64,000 nucleotides of DNA from DASTSN01 sp035549175 (GTDB lineage: Bacteria; Bacteroidota; Bacteroidia; Chitinophagales; Chitinophagaceae), in the NCBI GenBank assembly GCA_035549175.1, contig DASZRL010000065.1:20723-84722 (forward strand). The letters are read 5' to 3'. The first letter of the stretch is position 1. Every line of letters starts with the position of its first letter. The position numbers and the translations under genes are program-made. The notes beneath the pieces were generated by a model that did no database searches, was not told where the DNA came from, and saw nothing but the letters and a program-made list of their open reading frames with translations. Shown here piece after piece: positions 1-9,589 of the stretch.

Positions 1-2
1 AC

Positions 3-299
3 CAGGCCTGGTCAGCAAATATGTACACGATCGCATCGGACATGTTTCCCAAGAATTGTGTCAGTGCGGTGATCGGGATTGGCGGCATGGCGGGCTCCGT
101 AGGAGGAATCCTTTTTCCCTTGGTCGTGGGACTCCTGCTGGATCATTATAAAGCCCTCGGCCTGCTCCCGATGGGCTACAACCTGCTATTTCTGATCTGT
201 GGATTCGCTTACCTGCTGGCCTGGGTTCTGATAACCCAGTTAAGTCCCAAAATGGAAAAAATAGTTCCAGGTAGTGACAGTGAGCCTCTTTCGGGCTGA
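3..299 (+). CDS. MFS transporter, C-terminal fragment (ExuT/ACS hexuronate-type)
   Basis: This is the last ~98 residues of a major facilitator protein whose 5' part lies outside the window. The frame is open from the first bases and reads QAWSANMYTIASDMFPK, followed by a glycine-rich GIGGMAGSVGG helix. That combination is typical of the anion:cation symporter / hexuronate (ExuT-like) branch of MFS. Two to three hydrophobic helices follow, then a polar cytoplasmic tail. The internal ATG at 21 is not the true start. The substrate cannot be fixed from a fragment; a sugar acid is the family expectation. Confidence 0.85.
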   Translation, partial: QAWSANMYTIASDMFPKNCVSAVIGIGGMAGSVGGILFPLVVGLLLDHYKALGLLPMGYNLLFLICGFAYLLAWVLITQLSPKMEKIVPGSDSEPLSG

Positions 300-337
300 A
301 GGAGGGAGAAAGGAACCGGAAATAGGGTTCCGCTGGC

Positions 338-413
338 TGGTGACCCCGCAGAGGCTCGAACTCTGGACCCGCAGATTAAGAGTCTGCTGCTCTACCAACT
401 GAGCTACGGAGTC
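338..413 (-). tRNA. tRNA-Lys (anticodon CTT)
   Basis: The reverse complement folds as a complete 76-nt cloverleaf. It has a 7-bp acceptor stem (GACTCCG with CGGGGTC), a D-arm with AGTTGGTA, and a GCAGA/TCTGC anticodon stem around loop CTCTTAA. The T-arm carries TTCGAGC. The anticodon CTT reads AAG. The 3' CCA is encoded at 338-340, unlike the tRNA-His gene in this window. Confidence 0.97.
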
Positions 414-426
414 AAAAATATGGATG

Positions 427-434
427 CAAAAGTA
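427..434 (-). promoter_or_regulatory. -7 promoter element of tRNA-Lys
   Basis: TACTTTTG on the minus strand matches the Bacteroidota -7 consensus TAnnTTTG. Its last base lies 13 nt before the mature tRNA 5' end. The tRNA-His gene has the same 13-nt spacing. A T-rich block about 19 nt upstream (minus-strand TTTTT, 454-458) could serve as the -33 region. Confidence 0.7.
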
Positions 435-681
435 ACCATTCCCTCTCTCCTGGAAAAATCCATCGGGCTTTTCTCCCAGACCCGTTGCGATTTCGCCTGC
501 CGTATAACCATACCGGCCAATTTTTAGGAATCAGGGTGCATCTGGCGAAGGGTACCTGGCCAGACACAGTCTTTCATCCAGGTCACCAGCCCGGGAGCAC
601 CGAATGGCGCGAGACAGGCCTGATCTGCATTTTTTGATACAACCAATCTATACGTACTTTGCAGCCAGTTATGCGCGTATT

Positions 682-1569
682 ATGGAAACTACCTTACTGA
701 AAAAGCGAAGGACCTTTCGCACCAATTATTTCTGGGTTTTGGTGATTGGCTGCATGGGATCAGTCAATTGCATGAATCAGGAGACTGTGCGGCCTGGAAA
801 GAACACCGCGGATCCGCCGGTCAGCCGGGATACCCTACCTCCGGATAAAACCGGGGGAGGCCTGAAGGACGCTGCCGGCATCCTCCGGACGCCGCAGGTG
901 CCCATACTTTGTTACCACCAGATCCGGGACTGGAAGCCTTCTGATTCCAAAACGGCCCGGGACTATATCGTACCGGTTGACCGGTTCCGGGAACAAATGA
1001 AATTGCTGGCAGACAGCGGGTACCACAGCATTTCGGCGGACCAGCTGTACAATTACCTGACCCGGGGCGCATCACTTCCGCCAAAACCCGTAATGCTCAC
1101 ATTTGACGATACGGATCTGGACCAGTTTGAAATTGCCTGGCCGGAAATGAAGAAATACGGCTTCCACGGGATGTTTTTCATTATGACCGTTTCCCTGGGC
1201 CGACCCCATTATATGAGTCCGGCCCAGGTTAAGGAACTGGCCCTGGCCGGCAATGATATCGGCTCCCATACCTGGGATCATCACAATGTCAAGAAATATG
1301 CAGGGAGAGACTGGGTCATTCAGATCGATAAGCCCCTGGCACAGCTGCAGGAAATAACCGGGAAGCCGATAAAATACTTTGCCTATCCTTTCGGTTTATG
1401 GAACCAGCAGGCTATTCCGGAGCTAAAGAAAAGAGGATTTAAGGCCGCCTTTCAGCTTTCCGAAAAGCGGGATGAGCAGGAACCCCTGTTTACGATACGA
1501 AGGATGATCGTGCCGGGATCCTGGACGGCCGGGCAAATGCTAAACGTTATGAAAAATAGTTTCCGGTAA
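682..1569 (+). CDS. Polysaccharide deacetylase family lipoprotein (NodB domain)
   Basis: This is a carbohydrate esterase 4 / NodB-type deacetylase expected to remove N- or O-acetyl groups from a cell-envelope or extracellular glycan. The chosen ATG gives a KKRR n-region, a hydrophobic stretch and a V-I-G-C lipobox, so it is probably an outer-membrane or periplasmic lipoprotein. The frame is open upstream to 604, but that start would bury the signal peptide. The NodB core shows motif 1 as TFDDT (residues 140-144), motif 2 as H196-x3-H200, and motif 3 YFAYPFG. Motif 1 normally ends TFDDG; the metal-binding Asp and the two His are kept. It stands alone; substrate unknown. Confidence 0.85.
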   Translation: METTLLKKRRTFRTNYFWVLVIGCMGSVNCMNQETVRPGKNTADPPVSRDTLPPDKTGGGLKDAAGILRTPQVPILCYHQIRDWKPSDSKTARDYIVPVDRFREQMKLLADSGYHSISADQLYNYLTRGASLPPKPVMLTFDDTDLDQFEIAWPEMKKYGFHGMFFIMTVSLGRPHYMSPAQVKELALAGNDIGSHTWDHHNVKKYAGRDWVIQIDKPLAQLQEITGKPIKYFAYPFGLWNQQAIPELKKRGFKAAFQLSEKRDEQEPLFTIRRMIVPGSWTAGQMLNVMKNSFR

Positions 1570-1624
1570 TTCCGGGACACTTCAATTCCCGATAGACCTT
1601 ACCGGCCAAACCTGGCTGTTCATC

Positions 1625-2173
1625 TTATTCAGGAAATGCTTGGTTTTCCCCGAAAGCCGGATCAAATAGCCGGCTCAGTTCCGTGATCCGGGCCAGGTGA
1701 TGATCATCGTGCTCAGCTACAAAAATACAGTGATCAATGATGCGCATAGGGACTTTCAATCGGGGATGCACGGAAGACAGGACCATCTGCTGGGCTGTAA
1801 GTCTTTCCAGTTTCGCTAGGGTGGTGGCCCGCATCGCCCTGAACCTGTCCAGCAACTCCGGAAGCGGGGTGCTGTTATGATCGGCTTGCGTGGTCTGCCT
1901 GTTGCTTAAGTCAGCAGGTCGCATTTCCGCCTGCTTGGTCAGGATGTCATCTATCCGGTCCTGCCATAAAGATTCCAGGTCGCTGAGGTGACCTATATTC
2001 TCCTTGATGGTCCAGGTCTGACCGGATCGCTTGGACAGCCTGTCAGCCGGTATGCGGCCCAATTTCTCCTCCAGGCGGGCCGGCGTTCCGGCCAGTCGCT
2101 CCCAAACCGCCGGCATCATCCGGTAGCTGGCGTCGAAATGAAACTGTCTCTCAAACCATTTAACCTGGTTCAT
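1625..2173 (-). CDS. DinB family protein
   Basis: This 182-residue protein has the four-helix DinB/YfiT-like pattern. The likely metal-binding histidines are His62 (in GHLSDLE) and a C-terminal HDDHH cluster (residues 155-159). Bacteroidota DinB-like proteins include thiol-dependent metalloenzymes and many members of unknown role. A second family member lies at 31192-31701 but is clearly divergent. The gene converges with the deacetylase at 1569 and has no obvious operon partner. Specific substrate unknown. Confidence 0.85.
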   Translation of the reverse strand: MNQVKWFERQFHFDASYRMMPAVWERLAGTPARLEEKLGRIPADRLSKRSGQTWTIKENIGHLSDLESLWQDRIDDILTKQAEMRPADLSNRQTTQADHNSTPLPELLDRFRAMRATTLAKLERLTAQQMVLSSVHPRLKVPMRIIDHCIFVAEHDDHHLARITELSRLFDPAFGENQAFPE

Positions 2174-2484
2174 AACTGCATACTTGTTGAGTTTTTCTAT
2201 CGTTCCGGAATGTCAGGGCGCGAACGGGTTGTCACATGGTTCACTTGTCAAATATCCTACATTACCTGAATAAAGCCGCGTGACAGCCCCGCGAAAGGCT
2301 GCCGGATAATAACAGCCTGTCCACCCGGCGAACGGTTCCATTCAGGAGCCGGTTCACCAAGCCAGTACTCAGCAGGGGCGACTCGTTTACGCCGGGAAAG
2401 GAGACAACATGGTAAAATCCGGGGGGTAAAAAATTATGCGTGTGGTGGGTTGTTTTTTATATCTTCCCTACCTAATTTTCAGGT
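2174..2484. other. Intergenic region between two divergent genes
   Basis: No frame here looks coding. The region must hold the minus-strand promoter of the DinB gene and the plus-strand promoter of the acylase gene. Near the acylase start lies TATCTTCC (2460-2467), an imperfect -7 box about 17 nt before the ATG. A G-rich run and A-rich stretch precede it. No convincing -33 element, riboswitch or repeat was seen. Confidence 0.5.
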
Positions 2485-4932
2485 ATGCGCACGTATCCCT
2501 TTCTGGTTTCGGCCCTGCTTACCCTTTTCCTTGTTTTTGCCCTTAACAGAAGGTGGGGTTCGGTGCCTGCCATGGGAAATTTTCTTAGCCCGCAGACCGG
2601 GTTCTGGCAGAATGCAGAACCATCCGATATGGACTTCAGTTCCCATCTTACCATTCCAGGAATTTCCGGAAAGGTCTCTGTTTATTTTGACGACCGGCTG
2701 GTCCCCCATGTTTTTGCTGACAATGATGCGGACATGTACTTTGTGCAGGGCTACCTGCATGCGAAATTCCGTTTGTGGCAAATGGAATTCCAAACCCTCG
2801 CCGCCTCGGGAAGGATCAGTGAAATACTGGGTAACGACCCGCGCTTCATCAATTATGACCGGGAAACCAGGCGTTTGGGAATGGTTTACGCCGCCGAAAA
2901 CTCGTTACAGGTCATGGAGGCGGATCCGGTTTCCAAAGCCTACTGCGATGCCTATACTGCCGGAGTGAATGCCTATATATCTTCCCTGACGGATGCCACC
3001 CTTCCTATCGAATACAAGCTGCTAGGCTACAGGCCGGAAAAATGGACCAACCTGAAATGCTGCCTGTTTCTTAAGCAGATGAGCCGGACGCTCGCCGGGG
3101 AGGGGTATGCCAAAGACCTGCAGTATACTTCCGAACGGTCCGTGTTCACCTGGGATCAGATGAAGTTGTTGTATCCGCAGGTGTCCGACTCGCTGGAACC
3201 TATTGTTCCGAAGGGTACGGCTTTCGCTGCCCCGGGTATTGTTCCCGTGCCTCCCAGAACGGCCGATTCCCTGTATTTCCATAAGCAGGACTCGGGATCC
3301 GTCCGCCAGTTTGCTTCCCAGGACCCTAATAACGGCAGCAATAACTGGGCGGTAAGCGGGAAAAAGACGCAAAGCGGATATCCCATCCTGTGCAATGACC
3401 CTCACCTGGAGTTAACCTTTCCCTCCATCTGGTATGAAATGCAACTGAACTCTCCGACAGTCAATGTATACGGGGCCACCTTTCCCGGCTCTCCCAATGT
3501 CATCATTGGATATAACGACAGTATCGCCTTCGGATTTACCAATGCCGAGCGCGATGTCATGGATTTTTATGAGATAAAGTTCAAGGATGACAGCAGGAAA
3601 GAATACTGGTATAACGGGGCTTGGCGACCGACCCAATTGCGGATCGAACAGATCAAGGTAAAAGGGGAGGCTCCGGTATTTGATACGGTGGCCTACACCG
3701 ATGCCTTTGGACCGGTCATGTACGACCGCAGCTTTTCGGACAGTTTGACCAGGGGAAGGGCGATTGCCTGCCGCTGGACAGCCCACGATCCTTCCAACGA
3801 AGGCTTGATGTGGTATTACCTGGACCGCGCCAGGAATTATCAGGACTATCGCAATGCGATCAAGTTATTTCAGTGCCCCGGCCAGAATATGCTTTTCGCG
3901 AGCAAAAGCGGGGATATAGCCCTCTGGCAACAGGCCAAATTTCCAGCCCGATGGTACGGGCAGGGCCAACTGCTCATGCCGGGCTATGACAGTTCCTACG
4001 CCTGGCAGGGATATATACCGGGTGAGGAAAACCCCCATGTCATTAATCCGGATAGGGGATTCATCGAAAGTGCCAACCAGCGACCGGTGGATTCCTCCTA
4101 TCCCTATTTTATTCCCGGTGAATACCTGACCGCCCGAGGGGTTTCAATTTCGACCCGCCTGGCGGCCATGAACCAGATCACCGTGGATGACATGAAGAAA
4201 CTGCAAAACGATTACTTTAATGTGACGGCGGAGGATGCCAGGCCGGCCCTGTTAAAATACGTCCGGGAAGCCGAGCTTGGCCCGGCTGCCCGCAAGTACC
4301 TGGGTGTTTTCCGGGAATGGGATCTGCAGGCAGGACCAAACGAGACCGGGCAAACGGTTTTTCAGTCCTGGTGGGATACCCTGAAAAGGGTTGTTTACCG
4401 GGACGAACTGGAAAAAGCCGGTCCCAATCCGGCCTGGCCAGATGACCAGACGCTGCTGGAGGCGATGCTTCGTGATTCCGCTTATGTGTTTACCGATAAT
4501 ATCAATACCGCCAAGAAGGAATCCTGGTCGGACGACATTACCATGGCCTTGCAGAAAGCCGCCCCGGAACTGATGAGTGAGGAGGCCGCCGGGAAACTGA
4601 CCTGGGTAAAACACAAGGATTCCCATATTTATCATTTGCTGAAGAGTATCCTGCCGTTCGCAGAGGCTATACCGGTTGGAGGCTGGGGCAATGTCATAAA
4701 TGCCACTACCAAAAGCCACGGACCCAGCTGGCGCATGATCGTTCACCTGAATGTGCTAACCGAAGCCTACGGGGTATATCCAGGCGGCCAGAGCGGAAAT
4801 CCCGGCTCCCGGTATTATGACGATTTTGTGGACACCTGGGCCCGCGGCCAGTATTATACCCTGTGGATGATGAAAAGGTCGGATGCGACGGACAAGCGGG
4901 TAAAATGGATCATGGAATTCGCCAAGGGGTAG
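2485..4932 (+). CDS. Penicillin acylase family protein (S45 Ntn hydrolase)
   Basis: This 815-residue enzyme belongs to the N-terminal-nucleophile amidohydrolases that cleave amide bonds of beta-lactams or acyl-homoserine lactones. An N-terminal hydrophobic segment (about residues 5-20) suggests export. The nucleophile is Ser285 in the sequence GSNNWAVSG, where the precursor would self-cleave into alpha and beta chains. CNDPHLELTFPSIWYE and the NAERDVMDFYE region are family landmarks. A proline-rich linker precedes the nucleophile. The length fits the family. A small membrane protein follows 37 nt downstream and may be co-transcribed. The natural substrate is unknown; acylase of a signal or cell-wall amide is an inference. 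Confidence 0.9.
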   Translation: MRTYPFLVSALLTLFLVFALNRRWGSVPAMGNFLSPQTGFWQNAEPSDMDFSSHLTIPGISGKVSVYFDDRLVPHVFADNDADMYFVQGYLHAKFRLWQMEFQTLAASGRISEILGNDPRFINYDRETRRLGMVYAAENSLQVMEADPVSKAYCDAYTAGVNAYISSLTDATLPIEYKLLGYRPEKWTNLKCCLFLKQMSRTLAGEGYAKDLQYTSERSVFTWDQMKLLYPQVSDSLEPIVPKGTAFAAPGIVPVPPRTADSLYFHKQDSGSVRQFASQDPNNGSNNWAVSGKKTQSGYPILCNDPHLELTFPSIWYEMQLNSPTVNVYGATFPGSPNVIIGYNDSIAFGFTNAERDVMDFYEIKFKDDSRKEYWYNGAWRPTQLRIEQIKVKGEAPVFDTVAYTDAFGPVMYDRSFSDSLTRGRAIACRWTAHDPSNEGLMWYYLDRARNYQDYRNAIKLFQCPGQNMLFASKSGDIALWQQAKFPARWYGQGQLLMPGYDSSYAWQGYIPGEENPHVINPDRGFIESANQRPVDSSYPYFIPGEYLTARGVSISTRLAAMNQITVDDMKKLQNDYFNVTAEDARPALLKYVREAELGPAARKYLGVFREWDLQAGPNETGQTVFQSWWDTLKRVVYRDELEKAGPNPAWPDDQTLLEAMLRDSAYVFTDNINTAKKESWSDDITMALQKAAPELMSEEAAGKLTWVKHKDSHIYHLLKSILPFAEAIPVGGWGNVINATTKSHGPSWRMIVHLNVLTEAYGVYPGGQSGNPGSRYYDDFVDTWARGQYYTLWMMKRSDATDKRVKWIMEFAKG

Positions 4933-4969
4933 GCGATGCCTTATTTCAACAAGTAAAGCCATTCGTATA

Positions 4970-5311
4970 ATGAAACTTCTTTTGTCCATAGTCATAACGG
5001 CCCTCCTGGCATTCGTAGCGGGCGTTTACATGCCCTGGTGGAGCCTGGCCGTGGTTTCCTTTCTGGTGGCGGTGCTGGTCCATCAGACTCCGGCCCGTGC
5101 CTTTGTGGGAGGATTTGTGGGCCTGTTCCTTTTGTGGGGCGCCCTGGCCTGGTGGATTGATTCCAAAAACCAGTCGCTTCTTTCCAAAAAGATTGCCTCC
5201 ATTTTACCCCTGGGGGGTGATCCGGTACTGCTCATTCTTGTCACGGCGCTGATAGCTGGCCTGGTGGCCGGCATGGCTGCCCTGAGCGGCAGCTTTCTGC
5301 GGAAGGTCTGA
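4970..5311 (+). CDS. Small integral membrane protein
   Basis: This 113-residue protein has about four hydrophobic segments: residues 1-22, a second pair around 27-65, and a final helix around 85-110. I recognise no catalytic motif or named family. It lies 37 nt after the acylase gene on the same strand, with no terminator between, so co-transcription is plausible. The function is unknown. Confidence 0.7.
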   Translation: MKLLLSIVITALLAFVAGVYMPWWSLAVVSFLVAVLVHQTPARAFVGGFVGLFLLWGALAWWIDSKNQSLLSKKIASILPLGGDPVLLILVTALIAGLVAGMAALSGSFLRKV

Positions 5312-5540
5312 CCTTCCTGGCGCGCAGCATACCGCGGATCGTGCCGGTAAGGCAGAATCCTGACGATTTCCTTATAACCTAATCATAGCGAGAGAAGGCG
5401 TTTTGACCCATACCTTCAGACGCCTGGTCGGGGCAGGGTGCACCGGAACCTACCCGGATTTGTTTATCTTCGCGGCACTTTTTGTGAGTTTTACCCGGCC
5501 TGCAACCGGGGTTCACGATAGTTGAACTAAAATATCATTC

Positions 5541-6590
5541 ATGCCATTCCTTCATAACCGGGTATCCCGAAAGGAATTAAAGGAGCGTATCCAGCAGGAC
5601 CCGACCCCGAGAGCCACCCTTTCCTTTTACCGCTATTTCCCTGTTCAGGACCCGGCAGCTTTCCGCAACACGCTGTATATCAGATTGCACGAACTGGGTG
5701 TGCTGGGAAGGATTTATGTCGCCCGGGAAGGTATCAACGCGCAGGTAAGCGTGCCTGTCCGGAACCTGGAATCCCTGCGTGCCTACCTGGATTCCATTCC
5801 GGGACTTGAAAACCTGCGTCTGAACCAGGCTGTCGACGAGGGCAGGTCATTTTTTGTCTTGGATATCAAGGTGCGCAGGCAAATTGTGGCGGATGGAATT
5901 CAGGATCCGGAGTTTGATATGGCAAAAAAGGGCCGGTATGTCAATGCCGAACAGTTCAATGAACTGGCAAAGGATCCGGAAACCATCATCATTGACATGC
6001 GGAATCATTATGAATATGAGGTAGGCCATTTTGAGCATGCCATGGAGGTGCCCAGTGATACCTTCCGCGAGCAGCTGCCCATGGCGGTGGAAATGATGAA
6101 GGATAAGCGGGGCCGCAATATTATCATGTATTGTACGGGAGGCATCCGGTGTGAGAAAGCCAGTGCCTGGATGCTGCATAATGGCTTCCGAAACGTATAT
6201 CACCTGGAAGGCGGCATTATAAATTATGCCAGGGAGGTCAGGGAAAAGGGTCTCGAGAACCGGTTCATCGGGAAAAATTTTGTATTTGACGATCGGCTGG
6301 GGGAACGGATCACCCCGGATATCATAGCCAGGTGCCACCAGTGCGGAAAACCTGCCGATACGCATGTTAACTGTGCCAATGAAGGATGCCATCTCTTGTT
6401 TATACAATGCGAGGAATGCCGTGATAAAATGGAAGGCTGCTGTTCCCCGGAGTGCCAGGAGGTGATTCATTTACCCCCGCAGGAACAGCGAAAAAGAAGG
6501 GAAGGACTTCAAAAGGGGCAGAATATATTCCATAAAGGGCGGGCGCGACTTGATCCCCTTACCGGAAAACGGGGGACCCCTGCGCATTAA
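5541..6590 (+). CDS. trhO: tRNA uridine(34) hydroxylase TrhO (rhodanese family)
   Basis: TrhO (formerly YceA) uses O2 to hydroxylate uridine 34 of certain tRNAs at the wobble position. The 349-residue protein has an N-terminal acylphosphatase-like domain, a central rhodanese domain with the active loop C198-TGGIR-C204, and a cysteine-rich C-terminus with at least nine cysteines, as in the longer bacterial TrhO proteins. A possible -7 box TATCTTCG lies at 5465-5472, giving a leader of about 60 nt. No operon partner is evident. Confidence 0.93.
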   Translation: MPFLHNRVSRKELKERIQQDPTPRATLSFYRYFPVQDPAAFRNTLYIRLHELGVLGRIYVAREGINAQVSVPVRNLESLRAYLDSIPGLENLRLNQAVDEGRSFFVLDIKVRRQIVADGIQDPEFDMAKKGRYVNAEQFNELAKDPETIIIDMRNHYEYEVGHFEHAMEVPSDTFREQLPMAVEMMKDKRGRNIIMYCTGGIRCEKASAWMLHNGFRNVYHLEGGIINYAREVREKGLENRFIGKNFVFDDRLGERITPDIIARCHQCGKPADTHVNCANEGCHLLFIQCEECRDKMEGCCSPECQEVIHLPPQEQRKRREGLQKGQNIFHKGRARLDPLTGKRGTPAH

Positions 6591-6873
6591 ACGCAGACTT
6601 CCGCCAGGTATCTCCTGACAGAGGGGCCCTGGATAATCCTCCCGTACGCAACCAGCCTAACCAAATAATGGCCTGCCTGCCAGGGCCGGGCCCTCCGGTC
6701 TCCTTCCGCCTGCCCCCGAATGAACAGCGTGTGGATAAACCAGCCCCTGGCCTCCGTCCAATTCATTCTTTTATATCTGTAATTTATTGATTTTCGAAGG
6801 ATTAGTTTGCATTTACGAGTTTATTGATTATTTTTGTCCACACGGTAATCCTTTATCCTTATTGAATAATGCT

Positions 6874-8391
6874 ATGCGGCTTCCCCAGCAACGATTCCTT
6901 CTCGATCCCGTCAAACTCAAACCTGTCAAGGGGGATTCCGGCATGGTGGCCAGCAGCCGCCCGCTTCAGGAGACACCCAAATGGGCCAGGTGGAACTGGC
7001 TTTCCCTTGCCAGACAGCGTATCGAGTCTTTTGCCATTCATTATTTATCCCGGATCAAGGCAATTGGAACCCTTGGCTTGAAGAGCGAATACGAGGTTAG
7101 AAAACTGCGGATTTTCAATTTACTCAATTTTCTCTGCCTGGTGGCAGCCCTGTTGGTTCCGGTTGTCGGACTACTTTCGGATCATCAGTTACCATCCTAT
7201 GCCTGGCTGGCGGCATTTGCGCCGGCCCTGGTGAGCATCGTGGTACTCGTGCTAAATTACTACCACAAGTACGAGGCAGGAATGATTACCTACTTTGTCC
7301 TGTATCCCGTCATAACCAGCTTTGTCTACCTGAACGGGATCAATCTCGGGGTGGATCTGTTTTTTATCCTGTACGGCATTCTGTCCGTATTTTTTATTCC
7401 GAGAATCACCGATATGCTTTTTTCGATCGGCTTGTCCATGATCAGTTATTTTATGCTGTCAGTGGTTCTCAAGCATTATAATTATAAACTCGAGACGATT
7501 AATTTTTCCCTGTATCTTTTTAACCAGGGGCTGGCCATCTGTTTCATATTCTATGGCCTGTTTCTCATCAAGAAGGAAAACGCCGGTTTTGAGTCCCTGC
7601 TGCTGAACAAGAACCGTGAACTGCAGGAAATAAATGCCCTTATCGAAAAACAAAAGGCGGAAACGGCGCAGAAAGCCTCCCTGCTGGAAGTCCAGACCCA
7701 GCAACTGAAGGAGCTGAATACCTTGAAGAACAAGCTCTTTTCGGTGATTTCCCACGACATGAAGGCCCCCATGTATGCCTTGCGGAACCTCTTTCAAAAC
7801 GTGCAACAACTGGACCTTCCCGGTGATGAGATAAAAGGAATGCTGCCAGAGGTGGTAAATGACCTGAACTATACCACGGACCTGATGGAAAACCTCCTGC
7901 AATGGGCAAAAACCCAGATGCAGGCCAGTACGGTCCATGCCCGGGAATTTGACATTGCCGAAGCCATCCGGGACGTACTCAGGCCGCTGGGCTTATCGGC
8001 CAAGGCAAAGCGCATACGGATTGAGCATAATCTTAAAAAGCCTGTTTACGTGTATGCTGACCCCGATATGATAAACCTGGTGCTTCGCAATCTTCTTTCC
8101 AATGCAATTAAATTTACCCCGGTAGAAGGTAATATCTTCATATCAACCCGGAGTCTGGATGCCGGCGTGGAAGTTGCGATCAGGGATACGGGCGTGGGTA
8201 TCGGAACCGATGAGGTAAGTCACCTGTTTAATGACTTTTACACCAGCACCGGGACAGCCAACGAATCCGGTACTGGCCTGGGCCTTATTTTATGCAAGGA
8301 ATTCCTGGCGAAGAACGGCGGAAACATTCGCCTGGCCAGCGAGAAAGGGAAGGGGAGTACCTTCTTTTTCACACTCCCCGTCCTAGCCTGA
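6874..8391 (+). CDS. Membrane sensor histidine kinase (orphan)
   Basis: The protein begins with six predicted transmembrane segments, followed by a coiled coil rich in Glu, Lys and Gln. A HisKA domain follows with phosphoacceptor His in VISHDMKAP (His294 from this start). The HATPase_c domain has N-box NLLSNAIKF, G1 box DTGVGI and G2 box GTGLGL. There is no attached receiver and no response regulator nearby, so its partner is unknown. The start is uncertain: the frame is open from a TTG at 6787, and an ATG at 6943 has an AAGGGGG run 8 nt upstream. It converges with the lactonase gene with only 10 nt between stops. Confidence 0.9.
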   Translation: MRLPQQRFLLDPVKLKPVKGDSGMVASSRPLQETPKWARWNWLSLARQRIESFAIHYLSRIKAIGTLGLKSEYEVRKLRIFNLLNFLCLVAALLVPVVGLLSDHQLPSYAWLAAFAPALVSIVVLVLNYYHKYEAGMITYFVLYPVITSFVYLNGINLGVDLFFILYGILSVFFIPRITDMLFSIGLSMISYFMLSVVLKHYNYKLETINFSLYLFNQGLAICFIFYGLFLIKKENAGFESLLLNKNRELQEINALIEKQKAETAQKASLLEVQTQQLKELNTLKNKLFSVISHDMKAPMYALRNLFQNVQQLDLPGDEIKGMLPEVVNDLNYTTDLMENLLQWAKTQMQASTVHAREFDIAEAIRDVLRPLGLSAKAKRIRIEHNLKKPVYVYADPDMINLVLRNLLSNAIKFTPVEGNIFISTRSLDAGVEVAIRDTGVGIGTDEVSHLFNDFYTSTGTANESGTGLGLILCKEFLAKNGGNIRLASEKGKGSTFFFTLPVLA

Positions 8392-8401
8392 TCGCACCTC
8401 T

Positions 8402-9550
8402 TCAAGGAGCAGGGATCCACTGAATACACACGGGATTTCCGATCGACAGGCGTTTGCCCGAATCGGTCAGCCGGCCAGTAGCCTGATCCCGCCTGAAAAT
8501 GACAATATCGTCGCTATTCTGGTTTTCCGCGAACAGGTAGTGTCCCGTGGGATCCAGGCTGAAATGCCTTGGACTCCTGCCCAGTGTGGACTGGTGCTGG
8601 ACCAGGCTGAGTTTCCCGCTTTTCCCATCTATGTGAAATACGGCCAGCGTGTTGGATTCATCCCTGTTGGATGCATACAGAAACCTGCCATCGGCCGAAA
8701 CGGTAACTTCAGCGCTTCCGACAGGCCCGGTGTAATCCGGAGGCAGTGCTGAAATATTCTGCAATAGATCAAGATGGCCTTTCCCCGTGTACCGGAATGC
8801 CGATATGCTTCCCCCCATTTCCGACAGGAGGTAGGCATGTTTCCCGTCCGGGGTGAAATCAATGTGCCGCGGGCCGGTGCCGGCCTCTACTTCGACAAAA
8901 GCAGGGTCCGCCGGTGACAGGAAGCCTTTTTTGGCATCAAAGCGGTAAATCATCACCTTATCGAGGCCCAGGTCCGGTACAAACAGGTAGGCATTGTCCC
9001 GGGTCAGAACCGTTTCATGTACATGGGGGCCTTCCTGCCGTTCACTGTTCACGCTTGAACCTTCATGCTGGATGCGCTGCGTATAAGAGCCCAGGGATCC
9101 GTCCGCCCTGATGGGAAAGACCGTGACGGTGCCACTGGAGTAATTGCCTACAATGACCCAATGGTTGGTTTTATCAACAGTTATATAACAGGGGTCATCC
9201 CCTCCGGAAGGCTGTTCGTTTATTTTGGTCAGGACGCCGGTACTGCGGTCAAATGAAAAGGCGGTTACCCCGCCACCGCTGTTATTCTTGTGGTTGAGCT
9301 CATTAACGGCGTAGACATGCCTGCGGTCAGGGGCTACGACCAGGTAGGAAGGGTTGGGAGTCTTTACCGTGCTGACGTATTGCACGGATCCGTCTGACGC
9401 GTCAAATTTATATACGCTAATCCCTTCACTTTTCCCGGTAGTATAGGTACCTACCAGCATATAAAATGCCTGGGGGGCCCGCTGCGCCAGCAGGCTGGAG
9501 GCGAAAATCAAGCATGGCAGTATCAGCCAGTATTTCCAGATTTTATTCAT
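8402..9550 (-). CDS. Exported lactonase-family beta-propeller protein
   Basis: The protein resembles the 7-bladed propeller family of YbhE-type 6-phosphogluconolactonases (Pfam Lactonase). Family hallmarks are LVGTYTTGKSEGI at the N-terminus, the VYAVNE blade, the GPRHIDFTPDGKHAYLLSE blade and a final SPRHFSLDPTGHYL blade. Unlike cytosolic YbhE it begins with a clear signal peptide (about residues 1-22, ending SLLAQ), so it is probably periplasmic. That makes a pentose-phosphate role unlikely; the true lactone is unknown. It lies 39 nt downstream of purC on the same strand and may be co-transcribed with it. Confidence 0.88.
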   Translation of the reverse strand: MNKIWKYWLILPCLIFASSLLAQRAPQAFYMLVGTYTTGKSEGISVYKFDASDGSVQYVSTVKTPNPSYLVVAPDRRHVYAVNELNHKNNSGGGVTAFSFDRSTGVLTKINEQPSGGDDPCYITVDKTNHWVIVGNYSSGTVTVFPIRADGSLGSYTQRIQHEGSSVNSERQEGPHVHETVLTRDNAYLFVPDLGLDKVMIYRFDAKKGFLSPADPAFVEVEAGTGPRHIDFTPDGKHAYLLSEMGGSISAFRYTGKGHLDLLQNISALPPDYTGPVGSAEVTVSADGRFLYASNRDESNTLAVFHIDGKSGKLSLVQHQSTLGRSPRHFSLDPTGHYLFAENQNSDDIVIFRRDQATGRLTDSGKRLSIGNPVCIQWIPAP

Positions 9551-9589
9551 ATGGAGTTTTATTGTCAGGTAACCGAGAAAGCAGGTAAC

